Source: JAQVUB01 sp033809415
GTDB taxonomy: Bacteria > Verrucomicrobiota > Lentisphaeria > Oligosphaerales > Oligosphaeraceae
Length of the DNA stretch: 11,850 nucleotides
Assembly (NCBI GenBank): GCA_033809415.1
Contig: JAPXLT010000138.1
Span: 1-11,850, forward strand
Reading direction: 5' to 3'
Shown: in pieces, positions 6,928-11,850 of the stretch
How the letters are laid out: the number at the start of each line of letters is the position of its first letter
How positions within the stretch are numbered: the first letter of the stretch is position 1
Made by a program: the position numbers and the translations under genes
The notes under the pieces: model-generated
The model's input: only the letters and a program-made list of their open reading frames with translations
What the model was told of the DNA's origin: nothing
Databases searched by the model: none

Positions 6928-7356
6928 TTATCGGGGGGTAGGGGGGTGAATTTGCATCTCGACATCGGAAATCCAGATTTTACCAGGCCTGACATTTTCT
7001 CCTGAAAAACCAGCGCTGATAAACGCAATTTCCTTGACATCTGGAACGGTAATTTCAGCTTCCATTTTCTGCCACTCACCAAATTTCACCGGTAGGGTGA
7101 CAATGCCGCCGTGGGGATGGCTGCCACGGAATAACCAGCGTCCATCCTGTTCATTCCAGTTGATAGACATGGCAATTGACGCGGTGGGGTTTGGAGTTTC
7201 GCAGAGCACCCAGGCTGACACTCTTACTATCGTGCTTGGGGCAGGGGCTGGGAACAGTGATGCGCCAAGTGGCGGAAAACTCCTTGCCTTCCAGAGATTC
7301 CTTGAATTCATCAATGAGACGTGCACCATTGTTGGTATGACCGATTTGCTTTCAGG
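6928..7356 (-). pseudogene. Remnant of a CBM/galactose-binding-like gene, 5' truncated and frameshifted
   Basis: About 140 residues of protein-like sequence lie between the GH127 and GH63-type genes. The C-terminal part ends at a TAA (6928-6930). Around EWQKMEAEITVP, IAFISAGFSG and PGKIWISDVEM it reads like a beta-sandwich carbohydrate-binding module of CBM4_9 style. Upstream of about 7240-7253 the good reading jumps one frame, to NNGARLIDEFKESLEGKEF and SATWRITVP. A single extra base in the C-rich stretch (G-rich on the given strand, 7238-7249) would explain this. Before about 7356 both frames are closed by stops and dispersed repeat copy 2 begins. The usual ATG at 7371 would give an N-terminus out of frame with the conserved part, so no intact gene is called. 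The parent was probably a much larger secreted or binding protein. Confidence 0.7.
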
Positions 7357-7383
7357 GCTAATCCCCAACATCGCTGATCCGGC

Positions 7384-7540
7384 TGATCTGACCGATCCGT
7401 CGGAGAAACCAATAGGTCAGATCACAAATCCGCGTGCAATCTCATTCGTCAAAGCAGCAAACTCTAGAAAAAAATTCCGCGCCTTCCGTGCTTTCCGTGG
7501 ACAAAAAATGGGTTGTGGGCGCAGCCCACGCCAAGTTTTG
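7384..7540 (+). repeat. Dispersed mosaic repeat, copy 2, with 10-bp inverted repeat
   Basis: It shares blocks with copies 1 and 3, including ATCACAAATCCGCGTGC, AAGCAGCAA and the core TTTCCGTGGACAAAAAATG (core 7484-7510). Its segment ATGGGTTGTGGGCG matches copy 3, not copy 1. The left edge carries a perfect 10-bp inverted repeat, TGATCTGACC (7384-7393) and GGTCAGATCA (7415-7424), enclosing CCGATCCGTCGG. It sits exactly between the end of GH127 and the truncated edge of the CBM-like remnant, so it marks the likely breakpoint. Confidence 0.85.
7501..7530 (-). terminator. Rho-independent terminator-like hairpin after the GH127 gene
   Basis: On the - strand, 20 nt past the GH127 stop, GTGGGC and GCCCAC (7515-7529) form a perfect 6-bp stem with a 3-nt loop. 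They are followed after 6 nt by TTTTTT (7502-7508 region). The gap between stem and T-run is longer than ideal, so termination may be partial. The hairpin belongs to repeat copy 2; copies 1 and 3 lack an equally good stem. Confidence 0.45.
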
Positions 7541-7549
7541 AAGACAAAA

Positions 7550-9379
7550 TCACACATTGCGGACAGGCAGGAAGATTTCCATATTGCCAGGTTTTCTGTT
7601 TTGCCAGAGGATATATGGAATGGCGACAAATTCGACAGGTTTCAATTGCGGTGGGGCGGTAGTAAAACTGCACGGCTGCCTTTCGGTAATATAGCCATTG
7701 CAGCGCAGTGCCACAGTGCCCTCTGGCAAATCTATGGCCTGCACTTCACGGAAATTTGGCTTTGAGGCAATGCTCAGCTGGCAGGGTTCGAAGCCATCGC
7801 AGTCATTGGATTCAACGCAATATACCAGCGGACCACGACGAATGGCAGCCATGCCGCGACAAGTCTCAATCTGCGGGGTGGTAAATACCAGTTCGCTGGC
7901 TAAGCCGAAATCAATTTCAATGCTGTCGCCGGCATTGAACGGCGCCTTGTTTGTCCAGTAACGGTTGGCAATTTCGCCTTCGCATGTAATTTGGAAATTT
8001 TTGCTCCAGGTGGGTATGCGTATTTTCAGAGCAATGCCATTGCCTTTTTCAATTGTAATTTTAGCGTTTCCACCATATGGCCATTCTGACGTAATTGCAA
8101 TCGTGCATGTCTCTGTTTCGATGCGCATTGACGGCATGATGTCAAGCACAATTTGACGTGGGGAAAAAATGCGGCAGCAGAAAGTGCCCAATTGCGGGAT
8201 GAAGCGGCAAAAACTGGTTGGACAACAACTAGTGTTATGCCAAGGCTGGCGTTCACGGTACGTATGCCCAATTTCAGCAGTGTCCGCACCACATTGCTGA
8301 GGATTGGCGTAGAAAAACTTATCCCCTGAAAGTGACAAGCCGCTTAGCGCCGCATTGCATATTTCTGTTTCCATGACATCAGCGTAGATGGCCTCTCCGG
8401 TGATTGCCAGCATCCTCGAGGCAAAAAGCACCACCCCGATGTTGGCGCAGCTTTCAGCATAGGCTGTCCCTTGCGGCAGTTCAAAATCGTGTCCGATGGT
8501 TTCACCTATGTATCGCGAGCCAATCCCACCGGTTAGATACATTTTTGTAGATACCAAATCGGCAAAAAGTCGTTTACAGGCATTTAACAGTTCATCGTCG
8601 TTCGTTTCCCTTGCTACATCAGCCATCCCGCAAAATAGATACATTGCGCGAACCGAATGACCAACCGGCTTTTCCTGCTCGCGCACGGGCTTGTGCGCCT
8701 GGCGGTTTTCCAAATTGCGGTATTTTGCGTATTTTACATTTTCCGAAAGAAAGTAGTTCGGTTCAGTGCCGCGGCGGTCGATGAAGAGTTTAGCCAACTC
8801 AAGATAGCGACGCTCACCGGTGGCGTGGAATAATTTGACCAAAGCTAACTCCAGTTCCTCGTGTCCCGGGCAGCCCTTGTTCGAGCCTTCCGGTCCAAAC
8901 TCACGCCATATGCAATCGGCATAACGGCACATTGCAGCGAGAAAATCGCTCTTTCCGAGGGCATGATACCTCGCCACGGCCGCCTCGATAAGGTGCCCAG
9001 CGCAATAGAGTTCGTGTCCGTCAAACAAATCATGCCAGCGGGGTTTATCCTTGCACACCGCATGATGCGTGTTCAAGTAGCCATCGGGTTCCTGAGCAGA
9101 CAGAACCAGTTCCACCAATTCATCCAAGCGCCGTTTTATTTGCTCATTATCAGACATAGCCGAGGCATAGGCCATGCCTTCCATGACTTTGGCGACATCT
9201 GAGTCCCAGTATATGTGCGGGCATTCCTCGCCACAGTCTGGCGTCCATTGCCGCTTGAAAGCATCGAGCCGCCCTGTTTCCTCGCAGCGCTTTAACGCAG
9301 CCGGAATAGTGACGTCAATGCACAATTTTTGTCTGGGGGCGAGAAAATTGTCAGTCAGAGTGATTTTTTTCATAGTCAT
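7550..9379 (-). CDS. GH127 beta-L-arabinofuranosidase family enzyme (DUF1680 type)
   Basis: A 609-residue protein of GH127/PF07944, whose founding member HypBA1 releases L-arabinose from beta-L-arabinofuranosides with a cysteine nucleophile held by zinc. The residues all appear: E293 in GSRYIGE (acid/base site), E309 and C311 in YAESCANIG, and C385-C386 in HNTSCCPTSF. The 16-residue step from E293 to E309 equals that from E322 to E338 in HypBA1. The N-terminal (alpha/alpha)6 barrel is followed by beta-sandwich regions ending in the family-like AIPYILWQNR close (about 585-595). No signal peptide, so it is probably cytoplasmic and acts on imported oligosaccharides. ATG 9373 is an equally possible start. 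It is first in the - strand cluster with the CBM-like remnant and GH63-type gene, divergent from the AraC gene. Exact specificity is inferred; related families also accept other furanosides. Confidence 0.93.
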   Translation of the reverse strand: MTMKKITLTDNFLAPRQKLCIDVTIPAALKRCEETGRLDAFKRQWTPDCGEECPHIYWDSDVAKVMEGMAYASAMSDNEQIKRRLDELVELVLSAQEPDGYLNTHHAVCKDKPRWHDLFDGHELYCAGHLIEAAVARYHALGKSDFLAAMCRYADCIWREFGPEGSNKGCPGHEELELALVKLFHATGERRYLELAKLFIDRRGTEPNYFLSENVKYAKYRNLENRQAHKPVREQEKPVGHSVRAMYLFCGMADVARETNDDELLNACKRLFADLVSTKMYLTGGIGSRYIGETIGHDFELPQGTAYAESCANIGVVLFASRMLAITGEAIYADVMETEICNAALSGLSLSGDKFFYANPQQCGADTAEIGHTYRERQPWHNTSCCPTSFCRFIPQLGTFCCRIFSPRQIVLDIMPSMRIETETCTIAITSEWPYGGNAKITIEKGNGIALKIRIPTWSKNFQITCEGEIANRYWTNKAPFNAGDSIEIDFGLASELVFTTPQIETCRGMAAIRRGPLVYCVESNDCDGFEPCQLSIASKPNFREVQAIDLPEGTVALRCNGYITERQPCSFTTAPPQLKPVEFVAIPYILWQNRKPGNMEIFLPVRNV

Positions 9380-9400
9380 GGGGATTGTTGTGTCAGGCTA

Positions 9401-9428
9401 TTGTTTTTCTTTTTTAGTAAAATATATT
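9401..9428 (+). promoter_or_regulatory. Candidate promoter for the araC-type gene
   Basis: TTGTTT (9401-9406), 16 nt, then TATATT (9423-9428), in a very AT-rich stretch. Transcription would begin near 9435, leaving a short leader before the GTG at 9451. It overlaps the oppositely directed GH127 promoter, so regulator binding here could affect both genes. Predicted by eye. Confidence 0.35.
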
Positions 9429-9446
9429 ATTTCCATAAAAAGTCAA
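9419..9446 (-). promoter_or_regulatory. Candidate promoter for the GH127 cluster
   Basis: On the - strand TTGACT (9441-9446) matches five of six -35 bases and lies 16 nt before TATTTT (9419-9424). The -10 hexamer is shared with that of the divergent araC promoter. The leader before the GH127 start would be about 35 nt. No obvious repeated AraC operator half-sites are visible by eye. Confidence 0.4.
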
Positions 9447-9450
9447 CGCC

Positions 9451-10232
9451 GTGAATAATCCATATTTAGGTATTTGTTATATGTTTTGTAATGCCTATAT
9501 AACTACAAGACAGAAAATTATGCTCTTGTATATGTACTGAAAGGCGGCGGCTCTTTTGTCGATGAGAATGGTAAAACCTTTGCAGTCTCGGCTGGCGACT
9601 TTTTCCAGCGTCTTCCCAACACCAAGCATCAGTTTTACACCAGCGCCAATGAAGACTATCGGGAATGTTTTTTGACGACCTCAAAAAGCATTATGGATTT
9701 TTTGGAAAGCATGCGCTTGATCAAAACCCGTCCCAATGTCCGGCATGTTGGGATTAATGAATCAATGGTGTCCAAAATGAACGATTTGTATTTGAAACAT
9801 ACATCAGCCACGAATGACATGTTGCCATCCATTTTGCTCCGTTTTATAAATTTATTTGCTGAATTTCATCAAATGGCTGATAGTCATGAAAGACCGGAAA
9901 GCAATAGCGACCTAATAAAACTGGCTTGCGATTATTTAAGCAGTGATTTCGTCAAACATAAGTCACTGCGGGATTTTTGTTTTGTACATAGAGTTGGCTA
10001 TGAACGATTTCGCAAGATTTTTCGGGAAAGTGTCGGCGTGTCACCGCATAGTTACTATGTTCAGAAAAGAATCGATGCGGCGATTAATCTGCTATCCCGG
10101 CATGATCAGACAATTGGTGAAATAGCCCTGAAATTAGGCTTTTCATCGCAGTTTGAGTTTTCGACCCAGTTCAAAAAATATGTTGGTTGCTCTCCAAGCA
10201 ACTATAGGGAACCTCTAAAAAACGGCAAATAG
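9451..10232 (+). pseudogene. AraC-family regulator with cupin N-terminus, one-base frameshift
   Basis: The C-terminal 100 residues form the AraC double helix-turn-helix: LIKLACDYLSSDF, then SLRDFCFVHRVGYERFRKIF, VGVSPHSYYVQKRIDAAINLL, and IGEIALKLGFSSQFEFSTQFKKYVGCSP. Upstream of the first usable in-frame start (TTG 9672) the same frame stays open to 9492. It clearly encodes a sugar-binding cupin: YALVYVLKGGGSF, then AGDFFQRLPNTKHQF. It has no ATG, GTG or TTG there. In the neighbouring frame, GTG 9451 starts MNNPYLGICYMFCNAY up to about 9516. Adding one A in the run at 9514-9517 joins the two into a single 260-residue protein of normal AraC length. Either the gene is recently broken, or the base is missing from the assembly. 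It is divergent from GH127 and is the likely activator of that cluster. Confidence 0.8.
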
Positions 10233-10260
10233 AACCTGTGCTATGAAGATTCCTTGTACT

Positions 10261-10289
10261 TTGCTGGTTATCGGCTTAGGGTTTATATT
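10261..10289 (+). promoter_or_regulatory. Predicted promoter of the small membrane protein, nearly leaderless
   Basis: TTGCTG (10261-10266), 17 nt, TATATT (10284-10289). The ATG at 10296 begins only 6 nt after the -10, so the transcript would start at or next to the start codon. The outer 9 nt at each end (TTGCTGGTT and GTTTATATT) are identical to those at 504-532. Predicted by eye. Confidence 0.45.
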
Positions 10290-10295
10290 CACAAG

Positions 10296-10466
10296 ATGCT
10301 ATACCCTGTTCTCATTTTCATGTACATTAGCCTGAATGCGCTGGCGGCTATCTTGGCTGGTTCCAGGCCAGTCGGCACAAAGTCCAAGCCGGAACTCGTC
10401 CTGTTCGTTCTTGCCCAGGGAATCCTTGCCGTTCTGCTGATCCGATTCTTGATTTGGCTGTTCTAA
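10296..10466 (+). CDS. Small two-helix membrane protein, unknown function
   Basis: A 56-residue protein with two hydrophobic segments, YPVLIFMYISLNALAAILAG (3-22) and LVLFVLAQGILAVLLIRFLI (35-54), joined by a short Lys/Arg-containing loop (SRPVGTKSKPE). This is the layout of a small hairpin inner-membrane protein. The frame extends upstream to a TTG at 10254, but that part overlaps the predicted promoter, so ATG 10296 is chosen. No ribosome-binding site is visible, which agrees with a leaderless message. It follows the araC gene but has its own promoter, and converges on the nitroreductase gene with a hairpin between. I do not recognise the family. Small toxins of type I toxin-antitoxin systems look superficially similar, but no antitoxin RNA can be shown. 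Confidence 0.6.
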   Translation: MLYPVLIFMYISLNALAAILAGSRPVGTKSKPELVLFVLAQGILAVLLIRFLIWLF

Positions 10467-10495
10467 GCCTTGAAAGACAGAGCAGAAAAGCAAGA

Positions 10496-10523
10496 AAGCC
10501 TCCTGGGAGATTCCGGGAGGCTT
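10496..10523 (-). terminator. Strong hairpin terminator, mainly for the nitroreductase gene
   Basis: AAGCCTCC (10496-10503) and GGAGGCTT (10516-10523) pair perfectly, and three more inner pairs (one wobble) extend the stem to 11 bp around a 6-nt loop. On the - strand the hairpin is followed by TCTTGCTTTTCTG, a T-rich tail 25 nt past the nitroreductase stop. On the + strand it lies 30 nt past the small membrane gene, but no T-tract follows, so it may work less well in that direction. Confidence 0.8.
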
Positions 10524-10548
10524 CGTGGATATTGGATGGTGCGCCTTT

Positions 10549-11376
10549 TCAAGCGTTCGCATCGCGGTCGAATTTGATCGTCTTGATGGTGGCCGCTTGA
10601 TCGCGCTGTACCGTGCGGGCATATTGGATTGCCGGCAAGCCGAAGGCGATCGGGCAAAAGGGACGTTCCGTGGAAATTCCGAACAAGCACCCAAGCTCCG
10701 GAAACGTGTTCAGGATGAATTTCAGAAAGTAACACCAAGTGGTACCCAGACCATGGGCCTGGGCCAGCAATTCAAAATAGCTCACTGCTATCACCACATC
10801 CGCATCGCCACAATAGGCCTTCTCGCCTGCCGAAACGATCAAAAGATGGGGCGCATCCCGGAAAATCTCATCTGCTCCGCTTCGCTGGTATTCCTCCAAG
10901 GCGTTCCGCATGAAATCCGAAAGTTCTACGGTACTTTTACTCAAATGGTCCATCAGGGCTGCAACGATGCGGGAGATTTCTTTTCGGTCGTCGATAACAG
11001 AGAAGGTAAGGTCGCACGTATTGCCGCCGGTCGGCGCATGTGCGGTATCGGCGAGAAGTTTATCGATCAGTGCACGATCCACATTTTCCTTGCGATATTG
11101 CCGCACTGTGCGCCGGCTGCGGACAAAACGGCTCATGGCGTCGGGAGCCACTGTCTCCACCGGCAGGCTGTTCTCAGGCAAAAGACCCAGGATCGATATC
11201 GCGCCAGTCGGGCAGATCGCCATGCAATGTTGACAGCGGATGCAATCTTTTTCCTCCGCAGCCGGAATTTCAGGATAGCCGCCATTGCTATGGATGATAT
11301 GCCGAGTGCAATCTTTTACACAAGCATTGCAGCGGATACATTTCTCGCGGTCGAGAGTAAAATTGATCGTTTCCAT
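10549..11376 (-). CDS. Ferredoxin-nitroreductase fusion (two 4Fe-4S clusters plus FMN domain)
   Basis: A 275-residue redox protein. Residues 1-60 carry two complete [4Fe-4S] motifs: C13-x2-C16-x2-C19-x3-C23 and C45-x2-C48-x2-C51-x3-C55-P. Residues 80-250 are a nitroreductase fold with FMN-contacting RSRRTVRQYR (86-95), APTGGNT (114-120), and the later DVVIAVSYFELLAQAHGLGTTW block. Electrons from ferredoxin-like donors would pass through the clusters to FMN and on to an unidentified acceptor. Such fusions are common in anaerobes, so it hints at an anaerobic host. The start is ATG 11376, with a weak AAGGGA about 10 nt upstream. It is a single-gene unit with its own promoter and terminator. Physiological substrate unknown. 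Confidence 0.93.
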   Translation of the reverse strand: METINFTLDREKCIRCNACVKDCTRHIIHSNGGYPEIPAAEEKDCIRCQHCMAICPTGAISILGLLPENSLPVETVAPDAMSRFVRSRRTVRQYRKENVDRALIDKLLADTAHAPTGGNTCDLTFSVIDDRKEISRIVAALMDHLSKSTVELSDFMRNALEEYQRSGADEIFRDAPHLLIVSAGEKAYCGDADVVIAVSYFELLAQAHGLGTTWCYFLKFILNTFPELGCLFGISTERPFCPIAFGLPAIQYARTVQRDQAATIKTIKFDRDANA

Positions 11377-11430
11377 TCTGTTTTTCCCTTGTCCATGAAT
11401 ATTCTACTACCAAATTTCTCGGATGAAAAA

Positions 11431-11459
11431 AATATACTATTATCGAGCCAAAAATGCAA
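11431..11459 (-). promoter_or_regulatory. Predicted promoter for the ferredoxin-nitroreductase gene
   Basis: On the - strand TTGCAT (11454-11459) lies exactly 17 nt before TATATT (11431-11436). The start would be near 11424, giving a leader of about 48 nt. The same -10 and spacing occur at 504-532 and 10261-10289, which makes this more credible than a lone match. Confidence 0.45.
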
Positions 11460-11534
11460 ATCCCAAACGCTTCCTCGACGGCTTTTACGATTGCCAAAAA
11501 ACAAGGCATCAATGACCCCGGTAAGCAGAAACTC

Positions 11535-11657
11535 TTTTTTAACCACGAACCACACGAAAAGGCTTGGCGCGGACTGATCGCCCACAATCCATTTTTTGTC
11601 CACGGAAAGCACGGAAAACTCGGAAAATTTTGTAGGGTCGCTGCTTTGACGGATGAG
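11535..11657 (-). repeat. Dispersed mosaic repeat, copy 3 (reverse orientation)
   Basis: The reverse complement repeats the family core TTTCCGTGGACAAAAAATG (11590-11616). It also has the GTCAAAGCAGC and CCTACAAA blocks of copy 1, the ATGGATTGTGGGCG and GCGCCAAG blocks of copy 2, and the GTGTGGTT-GTGGTTAAAAA tail of copy 1. On the given strand it shows three adjacent 9-nt units (CACGGAAAG, CACGGAAAA, CTCGGAAAA). Any open frame through it (for example 11454-11771) encodes His-Gly-Lys-like microrepeats and is not called as a gene. Confidence 0.85.
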
Positions 11658-11724
11658 CCTGCTCTGCCAAAATTCTTGTGTGTCAAGGTCGGCTTTACTT
11701 TTTCAGTCGGAGGCGATATGGAGC

Positions 11725-11741
11725 GCCGGCGGCTCGCCGGC
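11725..11741. repeat. GC-rich perfect palindrome
   Basis: GCCGGCG (11725-11731) and CGCCGGC (11735-11741) form a 7-bp perfect stem with loop GCT, in a short GC-rich island inside AT-rich DNA. The right-hand remainder (11761-11850) is A-rich with only weak 5-6-bp hairpins (for example AAAGCC at 11818 with GGCTTT at 11839) and no gene that I can support. Confidence 0.6.
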
Positions 11742-11850
11742 ATGAAGCCGGTTTCCCTCTCTCATCACTGAAAAATCAAAAAGTTCAAAAAAAATCTCAA
11801 AAATGAGAAAGAACCTCAAAGCCAGTAACTTGCGCATCGGCTTTTTGAAA

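Noticed and set aside
6924..7082. N-terminal extension of the GH63-type protein to 7082
   Set aside because: The extension is a shifted reading of the CBM-like remnant, and the family-like start is at 6923 right after the remnant's stop.
6928..7371. Complete 147-residue gene from ATG 7371
   Set aside because: The first 45 or so residues are out of frame with clear protein-like sequence in the adjacent frame, so the start is an artefact of a broken gene.
7550..9379. Many opposite-strand frames within GH127, MoxR and VWA genes
   Set aside because: They are shadows of strongly conserved genes with intact motifs; none shows its own domain or start signals.
11454..11771. 105-codon open frame at the right end
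   Set aside because: It is the translation of dispersed repeat copy 3 and the GC palindrome; the His-Gly-Lys pattern arises from 9-nt repeats present elsewhere in non-coding DNA.
11818..11846. Terminator at the far right (AAAGCC/GGCTTT plus T-run)
   Set aside because: The stem is only 6 bp with a 15-nt loop and a short T-run, and the gene it would serve is not visible.

Overview
The window looks like a chromosomal segment of a Gram-negative, polysaccharide-degrading bacterium. My best guess is the Lentisphaerota/Kiritimatiellota side of the PVC group. This rests on the mix of a GH127 enzyme, a GH63-type enzyme and a divergent AraC regulator, and on intergenic DNA full of 7-9 nt microrepeats. 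No rRNA, tRNA or marker protein settles the taxonomy, so it is inference only.

Layout. (1) 1-580 has no convincing gene and carries arrays of short repeats, ending in a plausible promoter. (2) 591-2823 (+) is a housekeeping run: smpB (trans-translation), queA (queuosine tRNA modification) and an HD-domain phosphohydrolase. (3) 2799-5457 (-) is a tightly overlapping three-gene unit: a small SWIM zinc-finger protein, a MoxR-type AAA+ ATPase, and a two-domain protein with an HEXXH metallopeptidase-like domain and a VWA-like domain. It converges on the HD gene with a 25-bp tail-to-tail overlap. This is the most system-like module here. (4) 5745-9379 (-) is a glycan-utilisation cluster: a GH127 beta-L-arabinofuranosidase-type enzyme, the broken remains of a beta-sandwich/CBM-like gene, and a GH63-type (alpha/alpha)6 hydrolase. 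(5) 9451-10232 (+) is a divergent AraC regulator whose cupin N-terminus is visible only if a one-base frameshift is corrected. (6) 10296-10466 (+) encodes a 56-residue two-helix membrane protein with a nearly leaderless promoter. It converges on (7) 10549-11376 (-), a two-[4Fe-4S] ferredoxin-nitroreductase fusion, with a strong hairpin terminator between them. (8) 11377-11850 holds a promoter and repeat DNA.

Three copies of a mosaic dispersed repeat (about 5570-5715, 7384-7540 and 11535-11657) share a core of at least 25 nt. Two of them lie directly downstream of the two glycoside hydrolase stop codons. The middle copy abuts the truncated end of the CBM-like remnant, which suggests that a rearrangement there removed most of a gene. 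Several predicted promoters share a -10 element TATATT, usually 17 nt after a TTGCxx -35 element.

How the genes may work together: the AraC protein would control the GH127/GH63 cluster from a compact divergent promoter region of about 70 bp. GH127 would release L-arabinofuranose and the GH63-type enzyme another sugar from plant or host glycans. The SWIM/MoxR/VWA trio probably forms an ATP-driven chaperone or protease-like complex of unknown target.
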